From Sandaracinaceae bacterium (GTDB lineage: Bacteria; Myxococcota_A; Polyangia; Polyangiales; JAFGIB01), in the NCBI GenBank assembly GCA_017881055.1, contig JADGRF010000171.1:1-38217 (forward strand): 38,217 nt of DNA, given 5' to 3'. Position numbers and translations under genes: made by a program. Below, piece after piece: positions 26,438 to 33,335 of the stretch; within the stretch, counting starts at the first letter, position 1, and the number at the start of each line of letters is the position of its first letter. The notes beneath the pieces were generated by a model, which did no database searches, was not told where the DNA came from, and worked only from the letters and a program-made list of their open reading frames with translations.

Positions 26438-28009
26438 ATGCAATCACGAGACTCGCGACATGAATCCCGCGAAACAGCCTTCGGCTTTTCGCGCAGGCCC
26501 CGCGCAACAGCCTTCGGCTTTTCGCGCAGGCGCACTTCGCGCTCACTGCTGGGCGCAGTGCTGCTCCTTGGGCTCGTGACCAGCGCAGGCTGCAAGGTCA
26601 CGAGCGCCGACGTCGACACGTGGAAGGGCACTCGCAAGGGTCCCGGCAAGATGGTCGCGGTCGTGATGGCCAACAAATACGACGTACCGCTGCGCACGTA
26701 CGCCGCGCTCGGCTTGGTCGAGATGGAACGGCAGGACGTCGATGGCGTCGCCGAGCTGCAGCACGCGATTGCCAAGCTCGACGCCGACACGCGCGACAAG
26801 ATCGTCGATGGCCTCGCCGATGGGCTGATCGCACTGATGAAGAAGCCCGCGGCCACTGACAAGGGCGGCGAAGGCCCGGTCGATTATCAAGTGCGCGCGA
26901 AGGATGCGGCGTTTCTGCTCGTCAGCAACGCACAGCCCGCGGTGCGCGACAAGCTCACGACCGCCGTCGTCGGCTGGTACACGGCCGACTTCAACGGCCG
27001 CTCGTTGGCCGGCAATTTCAGCGCGGAACAAGTGGTGCGCGGTCTCGGTGCGCCGGCCGCGAAGAGCCTGATCGACGCGCTGTCGGCGCAGCTGCCGCAG
27101 CAAGCGCTGATCAAGCTCTCGGAGCTGATCGGTCAGCTCGGTGACGCGCCGTCGAAGCAGCGCGCGGGTCATCGCTTGGTCGAGATCGAGCGCGAGATGG
27201 AAGGTCCGCAGTTCCTGGCCTGGCTCGAAGGACAGATCGGCGAGCAGATGAAGTCCGCCGGCATCACCGACGCGGCGCGCATCAAGAAGGCCGCGGAGCT
27301 GAACCGCGCGAATTTCATCGAGACCGGCGCGCTGCCGTCGATGAAGTACCTCGCGGATCAGCCCGAGGTCAGCGGACGTCTGCTCGAGATCGCGTCGTTC
27401 AAGGATGCGAAGCTCACCGATCGCCGCACGCATGCGCTGCAGGCGCTCGAAGGCAAAGTGGGCGCCGAGCAACTCGACAAGTTGTTGGCGCTGGCGCTGG
27501 ATCCGGGCAACCCAACGGCCGTTCGCGACTACGCGTTCGACCGCGTGGGCGACACGGGCAGCCCCAAGGCGATCCCGGCGATGTGGCCGCTGGTGCAAAA
27601 CGCAGACGAAAACCGCTTACGCTGGCGTGCGGGCGAGCTGGTCCTGGCAATCGGCGGCACCGGCGTGCTCACCGACTTCTTCACCAAACTCCCGCCGGCG
27701 GCCTCGTTCGAGCCCGAAGAGCTCGATGGCTACGCCCAGCGCATGGCGCAGATGACACCGGCACCGCGCGATGTCGCGTTGAACCTGCTGCGCTCTTCGA
27801 ACTGGTGGGATAACATCATTGGTCTCGATTACTTTGCCCGCAAAGGCACTGAACAAGACGTGGCCGCGATGACTCCGCTCACGCACAACGCGACGGCAGT
27901 CAAAGGCAAGCACTGGGAAGACGACCAGAAGACTGTGAGCAAAGTCGCGGAGCAAGCCATCGCTGGGCTCCACGATCGTGTGAAGCAAGCCGCTGGCGCC
28001 GGCGGTTGA
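26438..28009 (+). CDS. Lipoprotein with helical HEAT-like repeats; signal peptide carries translated REP-like copies
   Basis: 523 residues from the ATG at 26438 (GGGGAAAAGAG upstream). The N-terminal region before the hydrophobic core is about 38 residues and contains TAFGFSRR twice, encoded by two REP-like hairpins. The signal core LLGAVLLLGLVTSAGC ends in a lipobox SAGC. The mature protein is all-helical, with alternating hydrophobic repeats, for example HALQALEGKVGAEQLDKLLA and AIPAMWPLVQNADENRLRWR, reminiscent of HEAT repeats. No enzyme motif was seen. It probably acts as a scaffold on the periplasmic side of a membrane. No downstream ATG precedes the signal core, so the repeats seem truly translated. 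Confidence 0.8.
   Translation: MQSRDSRHESRETAFGFSRRPRATAFGFSRRRTSRSLLGAVLLLGLVTSAGCKVTSADVDTWKGTRKGPGKMVAVVMANKYDVPLRTYAALGLVEMERQDVDGVAELQHAIAKLDADTRDKIVDGLADGLIALMKKPAATDKGGEGPVDYQVRAKDAAFLLVSNAQPAVRDKLTTAVVGWYTADFNGRSLAGNFSAEQVVRGLGAPAAKSLIDALSAQLPQQALIKLSELIGQLGDAPSKQRAGHRLVEIEREMEGPQFLAWLEGQIGEQMKSAGITDAARIKKAAELNRANFIETGALPSMKYLADQPEVSGRLLEIASFKDAKLTDRRTHALQALEGKVGAEQLDKLLALALDPGNPTAVRDYAFDRVGDTGSPKAIPAMWPLVQNADENRLRWRAGELVLAIGGTGVLTDFFTKLPPAASFEPEELDGYAQRMAQMTPAPRDVALNLLRSSNWWDNIIGLDYFARKGTEQDVAAMTPLTHNATAVKGKHWEDDQKTVSKVAEQAIAGLHDRVKQAAGAGG
26468..26526 (+). repeat. Two REP-like hairpins inside a coding region
   Basis: CGCGAA pairs with TTCGCG around the shared core in copy one (26468-26493). 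Copy two (26501-26526) has CGCGCA in the left arm, leaving one mismatch. Both carry ACAGCCTTCGGCTTTTCGCG, and the first is preceded by GACATGAATCC, similar to the leader of other copies. They lie in frame within the signal-peptide region of the lipoprotein gene. Confidence 0.88.
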
Positions 28010-28028
28010 TGCGCGAGGCTCGCCCATC

Positions 28029-28050
28029 AGAACGGTCAATAGAACGGTCA
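28029..28050 (+). repeat. 10-bp direct repeat abutting a start codon
   Basis: AGAACGGTCA occurs at 28029-28038 and 28041-28050, the second overlapping the A of the ATG. No Shine-Dalgarno sequence is present in this space. The repeats could bind a regulator, for instance the ribbon-helix-helix domain encoded by the gene itself; proteins of that fold often bind repeated sites at their own promoter. Confidence 0.4.
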
Positions 28051-28979
28051 TGACGACGCAGGACCAAAACAAGAAGACGCTGCGGCACTTTCAATGCCGG
28101 GACTATCTCTGGGAAATCTTCGAGCAAATGAGCACAGAGCTCGAGTGCTCGACGGACTACTTGATCAACGAGGCGATGCGCCAGTACGCGCGCTCGCGCA
28201 ACTACGGCACGTCCCGCAGCGGCCAACACAACACGGGCGTGGGCACCGATCCGAACGCGCAGATGCCCACCAATCCGCCGCCGGCGGCGCCAGCAGCTGG
28301 AACGGTTGCAACGGGAGGAGGCGGCATTCCTTCGCTGCGCGAGAGCGCCGTAGGTAGGCCGTCGATCCCGTCGCCGCCGCCGCCGAAACCGCGCTCGGCC
28401 CCGGCCACGCGCGAACTGACAGCGCAGGGCATGAGCGGGGGCGCGGCGTCACCGTTTGCATCGCCGGCTACGCCAGCGACGGGAGCAGGCCCGGGACCTC
28501 GCATGTCGGCACCGCCGCCCGCGCCGAACCCGAAGCGCCCGTCGTCGATGCCGCCGCCGCCTCCAGGTAGCAACTCACCGCGCACGGGCCGGGTGGCGCG
28601 ACCGCCGCAGATGTCGGCTGCGACAAACCCGCCGCCACTGCCCGGAGCGGGCTCGCGCATGTCGGCCGCTCCGGCACCGCCAGCGCCGAGCGTGCGCGCG
28701 CGCCAGCTCTTCGTGATCTTCAACGGCCAGAAGATCCCCGTCGCGAAGGAAGAGTTCGTGATCGGCCGCGGCAGCAAGAGCGCCGACCTTGCCATCAAGG
28801 ACGGCAACATCTCGCGCCGCCACGCCGCCGTAGTCATGCACAACGGCGCGCACTACATCAAAGACCTCGGCAGCACGAACGGCGTCGAGTACCAAGGCCG
28901 TCGCTTCGACAGCAAGCGGATCGAAGAGGGCGATATATTCCGCATCTGCGACTACGAGTTAAGGTTTACGTACCAGTAG
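28050..28979 (+). CDS. Ribbon-helix-helix-like domain fused to an FHA domain through a Pro-rich linker
   Basis: 309 residues. Residues about 10-50 (TLRHFQCRDYLWEIFEQMS, then STDYLINEAMRQYARSR) look like a CopG/Arc-type ribbon-helix-helix. A linker of about 165 residues rich in Pro, Ala, Gly and Ser follows. An FHA domain (about 225-309) has the full phosphothreonine-binding set: FVIGRGSKSADLAI, ISRRHAAVV and DLGSTNGVEYQGRR. It would couple DNA or protein binding at one end to recognition of a kinase-phosphorylated partner at the other. The spacing to the upstream lipoprotein gene is 40 bp. The ribbon-helix-helix call is by pattern and weaker than the FHA call. Confidence 0.85.
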   Translation: MTTQDQNKKTLRHFQCRDYLWEIFEQMSTELECSTDYLINEAMRQYARSRNYGTSRSGQHNTGVGTDPNAQMPTNPPPAAPAAGTVATGGGGIPSLRESAVGRPSIPSPPPPKPRSAPATRELTAQGMSGGAASPFASPATPATGAGPGPRMSAPPPAPNPKRPSSMPPPPPGSNSPRTGRVARPPQMSAATNPPPLPGAGSRMSAAPAPPAPSVRARQLFVIFNGQKIPVAKEEFVIGRGSKSADLAIKDGNISRRHAAVVMHNGAHYIKDLGSTNGVEYQGRRFDSKRIEEGDIFRICDYELRFTYQ

Positions 28980-28982
28980 GCC

Positions 28983-29101
28983 GAACCGCGGATCTGCTTC
29001 CAGGTTCGGCTTACGTCCTCGCGCCGTCGGGTCACGTACAGGAAGTACGCTCCCCTCCGGCGCTGCGGGCGCGCTCGAACCTGAAAGCAGCTTCGCGGTT
29101 C
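28983..29101 (+). repeat. Gene-end palindromic element copy P3, beyond the FHA fusion gene
   Basis: It starts 3 bp after the stop codon. Outer arms GAACCGCG/CGCGGTTC match copy P2. The second stem TGCTTCCAGGTTCG/CGAACCTGAAAGCA differs from P2 on both sides yet still pairs at 13 of 14 positions. The core holds CGGCTTACGTCCTCG, GGTCA, CGTAC-AGGAA-GTACG (29035-29049) and CTCCC, then CTGCGGGCGCGCTCG. Polarity relative to the preceding gene is the same as P2. Confidence 0.9.
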
Positions 29102-29142
29102 TCGCTTCAGGGGGCGACCTACGGGGCCGTCCGGAAGCGCGA

Positions 29143-29168
29143 CGAGATCCCTGTCGCAACGGATCTCG
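29143..29168. repeat. 8-bp stem hairpin between two palindromic elements
   Basis: CGAGATCC (29143-29150) pairs with GGATCTCG (29161-29168) around a 10-base loop. It lies in the 104-bp space between elements P3 and P4 and could serve as a bidirectional stop between convergent genes. Nothing else was seen in this space. Confidence 0.5.
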
Positions 29169-29205
29169 AGCGACGCGCTCAGGTGGCGCGCCAAAACGCG
29201 AGCGT

Positions 29206-29347
29206 CGCGAGTTGGGGCGTAGCCGCGAGCGCGCCCGCAGCGACGTGAGGGAGTGCACTCACGTGCATGACCGAGACGAGCCTGTCTTCGGGTTCGCGAA
29301 CGCGAACCCGCAATCCGACGTAAGCCGCGGGGACACCCCAAATCGCG
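29206..29347 (-). repeat. Gene-end palindromic element copy P4, beyond the small ribbon-helix-helix gene
   Basis: Outer arms CGCGA-TTGGGG and CCCCAA-TCGCG pair with one-base bulges. The core is TGCAC-TCAC-GTGCA (29254-29267), flanked on the minus strand by GGTCA and CTCCCTCACG. An extra perfect inner hairpin GGGTTCGC/GCGAACCC lies at 29290-29309. Read on the minus strand the element begins 7 bp after the stop of the minus-strand gene ending at 29354. It shares GAGCGCGCCCGCAGC and AGCCGCG blocks with P1. Confidence 0.85.
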
Positions 29348-29353
29348 GCGCGA

Positions 29354-29539
29354 TCAGCCCGCGGCTAACTGGTCCGGATCATCGGTGGAAGGAAGCTTCT
29401 TGAGCTCCAGCATGCCGATGCGAACACAGCGCTGAACTACCCAGGAGAGGGAACGGTCCAGGCGGTCGGCCTCGTGTTGGAGGTCCTTCAGCATCGCTTC
29501 GGGAAAGTACAGGCTCTGCTTGCGCTTATCCGTGCTCAT
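29354..29539 (-). CDS. Small ribbon-helix-helix protein
   Basis: 61 residues starting MSTDKRKQSLYFPEAML. KQSLYFPEAMLKDLQHEADR gives the beta strand and first helix of a CopG/Arc-like fold, and SLSWVVQRCVRIGMLELKK the second helix. This pattern matches a family of very small ribbon-helix-helix proteins that I associate with Myxococcota (recalled, not searched). The frame is open further upstream to 29683, but the ATG at 29539 fits the family length. It is convergent with the ribbon-helix-helix/FHA fusion gene, with elements P3 and P4 between them. No toxin gene is next to it, so an antitoxin role is not supported. Confidence 0.8.
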   Translation of the reverse strand: MSTDKRKQSLYFPEAMLKDLQHEADRLDRSLSWVVQRCVRIGMLELKKLPSTDDPDQLAAG

Positions 29540-29639
29540 CCAAGCCTCCGAGAGTGGGAAAGTAACGCAGCTCGTCGCACTTTGCGAGCAGTGCCGCACA
29601 TGAAGTGATTTATCCCAAGATGGGAACACGAGGCGTGCG

Positions 29640-30452
29640 CTAGTGCACGCCTCCGACGTTTCGGAAGTTCTTCGCTCGGGCACGCACGATGCGCAGCGCG
29701 GCCTCCCCGGGTAGATGACGCATCACGGCGGCCAGCGCTCGGTTCACAGGGCCGGTGACGTAGACGGCATCGCCCCGCATCACGGCCGCAATGCCTTCGC
29801 GGGCAACGGCGTCGGCGTTCTGCCACAGCGCGCCTGGCAGCTTGCTGACGACGCCCCGCGTGCCCATGGCGTCGTGAAACTCGGAGTAGGTGAAGCCGGG
29901 GCACACCGCGGTCACGTGCACGCCGGTGCCGCCAAGCTCGCCAGAGAGCGACTCGGAGAACTTCACCAGGAACGACTTCGCTGCGGCGTACAGCGTGCTG
30001 GTGGGTGCGCCCGGCAGCAGGCCCGCGAGCGACGCGATGTTCACGATTCGTCCGTAGCGACGCTCGATCATACCGGGTAACACCAAGTGCGTCAGCTGCG
30101 CCACGGCCGTGACGAGCACTTGAATGAACTCCGCATGCTTGTGCCACGGGACTTCGACGAAGGTCTGCGCAATGCCCCAGCCCGCATTGTTCACCAGCAC
30201 GTCCACGTGCAGGCCGCGCGACTTCAGCTCGGCCATGATGCGCTCGGGCGCCGCCGGATCGCACAGGTCTTCCGCGATCACCTCGACGCGCACGCCGCGG
30301 TCCTTGACGATCTCTTGGGCCAGCGCATCGAGTCGGTCTCGCCTGCGCGCGGTGAGAATGAGATCGAAGCCATCCTTGGCGAGCTGCTCGGCAAACGCTT
30401 TGCCGATGCCGGCGGACGCGCCCGTGATCAACGCAGTTCGACGTTCGCTCAT
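29640..30452 (-). CDS. Short-chain dehydrogenase/reductase
   Basis: 270-residue classical short-chain dehydrogenase. The cofactor motif TGASAGIG is at residues 10-17, NNAG at 88-91, and the catalytic Ser (NIASLAG) near 141, with Tyr155 and Lys159 in YAAAK. ARRRDRL near residues 35-41 suggests NADP(H) preference. VCPGFTYSEFH closes the substrate loop. The C-terminal extension (AVMRHLPGEAALRIVRARAK) may be amphipathic and membrane-associated. It starts 15 bp after the FAD-linked oxidase gene, so the two probably form an operon. Substrate is unknown. Confidence 0.92.
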   Translation of the reverse strand: MSERRTALITGASAGIGKAFAEQLAKDGFDLILTARRRDRLDALAQEIVKDRGVRVEVIAEDLCDPAAPERIMAELKSRGLHVDVLVNNAGWGIAQTFVEVPWHKHAEFIQVLVTAVAQLTHLVLPGMIERRYGRIVNIASLAGLLPGAPTSTLYAAAKSFLVKFSESLSGELGGTGVHVTAVCPGFTYSEFHDAMGTRGVVSKLPGALWQNADAVAREGIAAVMRGDAVYVTGPVNRALAAVMRHLPGEAALRIVRARAKNFRNVGGVH

Positions 30453-30467
30453 GACACACCTCTATCT

Positions 30468-31841
30468 TCAGTCGAAGATGTTGCCAGGGTTGAGAATGTT
30501 GTTCGGATCGAACGCGCGCTTGATGCTGCGCTGCAGCTCGAGCTTGACGGGATCTTCGAGCGCCGCGAAATACGCCTTCTTCGCGACGCCGATCCCGTGC
30601 TCTCCGCTGACCGCACCGCCGAGCTCGACGCCCGCACGCAAGAGGCCCTTGGTCACGTCATCGCGCACGGCCGTGTCGCCGTGGAACACCGCGAGGTGCA
30701 CGTTGCCATCACCCGCGTGCCCGCAGCCGACGACCAGAGCTTGATGGTTCGCAGCCACCTGCGTAGCGGCGGCGACGAACTTCGCTATCGACGCGCGCGG
30801 TACCACCACGTCGACGACGTCGCCTGCTCCGGCGCTCTTCGCGGCCCAGAAGCTCTGCTCGCGCGCTTCGATCAGCTGGCGCGCTGCGGTGGCCGGCAAC
30901 ATGTACACATCCATCGCGCCGAGCTCGATGGCCTTTTCACCGAGCTGCGCGGCATCGGCCTCGACGCGCTCGGCGTCGCGACCTTCCACGACCATCAGCA
31001 AGTACGCGAGCGCTTTTTCTCGCAGCTTCGGATCGATGCCGAGATCCATCTTCGAGCGTTGAAGGATCGTGGCCATCGTCATCATGTCGATATACTCGAG
31101 CATGAGCGGGCCGAGGCCCGTCGCGACCAACTTGGGAATCGCGCTCGTCACCTCTTCGAGGGTGATGAACGGAGCGAGCACGGTCGTGCGATTCGGCAAG
31201 CGCGGCACCAGCTTCACGATCACCTGCGTGATCACAGCCAGCGTGCCCTCGGAACCCACGAGCAGCTGCGTGAGGTCGTAGCCGCTCGACACTTTGACGA
31301 ACTTGCCGCCGGTGCGAATGACGCGGCCGTCCGCGAGCACGGCGTGCAGGCCGAGCACGTGGTGCCGTGTGACGCCGTACTTGACCGCCTGCATGCCACC
31401 GGCATTCGTGCCCACGTTGCCACCGACAGTCGCGCTGCTCTCGCCGGGCATGATCGCGTACATCAGGCCCTTGTCTTCTGCCGCGGCGTACAGCTCGGAC
31501 AGGCGCACGAACGGCTCACACACCGCGATCTGATTCTCCTCGTCGATCTCGAGGATGCGATGCATGCGCTCGAGCGACAGCACGATGCCGTCGGCAACGG
31601 GCGTCGCACCGCCCGAGAGCCCGGTGCCCGCGCCGCGCGCGATGATCGGAATGCGTCGAGCGTTCGCGAAGACGAGCACCTTCGAGACTTCATCCGTAGA
31701 GGCCGGGCGCACGACAGCGCGCGGCGAGACCGCAGCCACCGTGAGCGACTCGTCATGGGTGTACTCGGGGCCGATCGCGTCACCTACCAGTACGTGCTTC
31801 TCCCCGACCAGCCGACCGAGCTCCGTAACGACGCTGTCCAT
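30468..31841 (-). CDS. FAD-linked oxidase, GlcD/D-lactate dehydrogenase type
   Basis: 457 residues from the ATG at 31841 (GGAAAG upstream). The FAD-binding PCMH domain (about 35-215) shows PIIARGAGTGLSGGATP, MPGESSATVGGNVGTNAGG and LVGSEGTLAVIT. The C-terminal FAD-oxidase domain has CGHAGDGNVH, a metal/substrate His motif, and EHGIGVAKK. These are typical of 2-hydroxyacid dehydrogenases such as glycolate or D-lactate dehydrogenase. No iron-sulfur GlcF partner follows, so it is more like a stand-alone D-lactate or 2-hydroxyglutarate dehydrogenase. Followed by the short-chain dehydrogenase. Confidence 0.93.
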   Translation of the reverse strand: MDSVVTELGRLVGEKHVLVGDAIGPEYTHDESLTVAAVSPRAVVRPASTDEVSKVLVFANARRIPIIARGAGTGLSGGATPVADGIVLSLERMHRILEIDEENQIAVCEPFVRLSELYAAAEDKGLMYAIMPGESSATVGGNVGTNAGGMQAVKYGVTRHHVLGLHAVLADGRVIRTGGKFVKVSSGYDLTQLLVGSEGTLAVITQVIVKLVPRLPNRTTVLAPFITLEEVTSAIPKLVATGLGPLMLEYIDMMTMATILQRSKMDLGIDPKLREKALAYLLMVVEGRDAERVEADAAQLGEKAIELGAMDVYMLPATAARQLIEAREQSFWAAKSAGAGDVVDVVVPRASIAKFVAAATQVAANHQALVVGCGHAGDGNVHLAVFHGDTAVRDDVTKGLLRAGVELGGAVSGEHGIGVAKKAYFAALEDPVKLELQRSIKRAFDPNNILNPGNIFD

Positions 31842-31995
31842 CGCTTTCCGCCTCCGCGTTTCGCTTGTAGCACCGCACCCGAGACCCACAAAGGGCCGGC
31901 GGCGCCAAGCGCGGGGGTCGCCTGGTCGCGGGTCGACCGCCAATTGACCGCTCGCGCGTACGCGTCTAGACCATGAGGCTCTAGGCGAGGAACCT
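31842..31995. promoter_or_regulatory. Divergent upstream region of the FAD oxidase and the cupin remnant
   Basis: This 154-bp gap lies between the minus-strand FAD-linked oxidase and the plus-strand cupin-aminopeptidase genes. It must contain promoters for both. No clear consensus or palindrome was found. Confidence 0.3.
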
Positions 31996-32112
31996 ATGCC
32001 GACCTTGATTCCGCAACCACCCCGCGTCACCGCCGCCGGCAACGAGCCGAGACACGTCGCGATCTGCCTACCGGCGTTCAGTCCGGACACCGTACGTCGC
32101 GATGCCGAGTGA
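31996..32112 (+). pseudogene. Cupin gene remnant with an internal deletion
   Basis: An open frame of 38 codons after GCGAGGAA encodes MPTLIPQPPRVTAAGNEP followed directly by RHVAICLPAFSPDTVRRDAE. From memory, these match the first and last parts of a roughly 115-residue cupin-domain protein in which the second block ends '..YIAVCLPAFSPETVHRD'. The double-stranded beta-helix between them, with its metal-binding His/Glu motif, is missing. The join is in frame. The last codons overlap the start of the aminopeptidase gene, a normal operon spacing. I treat it as a deleted cupin rather than a new small protein; a search would settle it. Confidence 0.55.
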
Positions 32113-33085
32113 GCGCCGTCGCGCGCTCGGTCTCACGCTCGCGCTGGCGTTAGGCGGATGCTCCATGGCCAAGCTCGCGGGCGGTCAGCTGGAGCTGATC
32201 AACGGGCAACGCCGCCTCGATCGCGCGATTGCGGCCGAGCAGGATCCCGAGCGACGCGCACTGCTCCAGGCGGTCCCGGATGCGAAGCGCTTCGCGCAAG
32301 AGGTCTTGGCGCTCCCGACGGGCAAGTCGTACACCGGTTACTTCGCGACCGAGCGCGAAGGCATGACGTACGTGCTCACGGCGAGCGAACGGACCCGCTT
32401 GCATGCCTACGCCTGGTGGTTTCCAATTGTCGGCACCGTCGAGTACCGCTCGTATTACGACAAGCGTGAGGCCGAAGCCGCGGCCGCGGAGCTCGAGGCC
32501 CGCGACTACGACACATGGGTCAGCCCTTCGCGCGCCTACTCGACGCTCGGCTTCTTCCGCGACCCGGTCACGACCACGATGATGCGCGACGGCCTGCCGA
32601 GCTTCGTCGACGTGCTGTTTCACGAGCTGGCCCACGTGCGCCTTTACGTCCCGGGTCACACCGAATGGAACGAAGCGCTCGCAACGTTCGTCGGTGAGAC
32701 CGGCGCCGAGCAATACTTTGCGCGTGCTCGCTTCGCGAACAGCGCGTGGCCCGCACAGATGCGCAAGCGCGCCGCGCAGAAGCACGAGCTCGACATACTG
32801 ATCGTCGGCGCATGCGATGGACTGGAGCGCCTGTACGCCAGTGGACAATCACGCGCGTCCATCGAGCAGGAACGCACGCGCGTCTTCGCAGCGTTGGAGC
32901 GCGCGACGAGGCGCCTGCGCCCCGAGGCCGATCCGCGGGACTGGAAGATGAACAACGCGCGCCTCGTGCACTTTCGCCGCTACAGCGCGGGCAGCGCGCA
33001 GGTCGTTCAGCTGTGGCAGCGGAGTGGTCGACATTGGCGAACGTTTTGGAAGCTCGCCGAAGCGTATGCGCGCAGCGAGTTGTGA
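32102..33085 (+). CDS. Zinc-dependent aminopeptidase-like lipoprotein
   Basis: 327 residues. The signal sequence ALGLTLALALGGC ends in a lipobox LGGC with Cys20. HELAH at residues 174-178 with a downstream glutamate (EWNEALATFVGE, E190/E197) is a zinc metallopeptidase site. The YSTLGFFRDPV block before it is typical of the bacterial 'predicted aminopeptidase' family (COG4324/DUF2265 type). It would act in the periplasm, attached to a membrane. The start lies inside the cupin remnant's last codons. A 6-bp stem (GCTCGC/GCGAGC, 33137-33153) follows about 50 bp after the stop. Confidence 0.9.
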   Translation: MPSERRRALGLTLALALGGCSMAKLAGGQLELINGQRRLDRAIAAEQDPERRALLQAVPDAKRFAQEVLALPTGKSYTGYFATEREGMTYVLTASERTRLHAYAWWFPIVGTVEYRSYYDKREAEAAAAELEARDYDTWVSPSRAYSTLGFFRDPVTTTMMRDGLPSFVDVLFHELAHVRLYVPGHTEWNEALATFVGETGAEQYFARARFANSAWPAQMRKRAAQKHELDILIVGACDGLERLYASGQSRASIEQERTRVFAALERATRRLRPEADPRDWKMNNARLVHFRRYSAGSAQVVQLWQRSGRHWRTFWKLAEAYARSEL

Positions 33086-33136
33086 AGCCGACATGCGCTC
33101 CGGTGTAGGCCGATCACAGGCCGATCGTCGCTCTTG

Positions 33137-33153
33137 GCTCGCATCAAGCGAGC
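33137..33153 (+). terminator. Hairpin after the aminopeptidase gene
   Basis: GCTCGC (33137-33142) and GCGAGC (33148-33153) pair around ATCAA. No T-run follows. Just upstream, AGGCCGATC is repeated (near 33107 and 33118). Confidence 0.4.
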
Positions 33154-33190
33154 TGATAGAATCGATTGTTGCTGTGAGGAGCTGATCACG

Positions 33191-33307
33191 ATGGCGCGCG
33201 ACGCGGGCGCAATCGGAGCGATCTCCAAAGCAGAACGGCCCGAGGTGTTCGTGCAGCGTTTCGAAGAGCTGCTCGCGCGGCGTTCGACCGGGCCCAGACC
33301 CCGATGA
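33191..33307 (+). CDS. Possible 38-residue small protein or gene remnant
   Basis: ATG at 33191 is preceded by GAGGAG with nine bases of spacing, a good ribosome site. The product is short and charged, starting MARDAGAIGAISKAERPE and ending in a basic tail (LLARRSTGPRPR). It has no signal or membrane segment. No family was recognised. Because the genes on both sides show internal deletions, this may be a third shortened gene rather than a true small protein. Confidence 0.3.
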   Translation: MARDAGAIGAISKAERPEVFVQRFEELLARRSTGPRPR

Positions 33308-33335
33308 TCCGCCTTCGTGGCGCGGTCCCCCGCGC

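Noticed and set aside
29354..29539. Antitoxin of a toxin-antitoxin pair
   Set aside because: The fold is antitoxin-like, but no small toxin gene is adjacent on either side.
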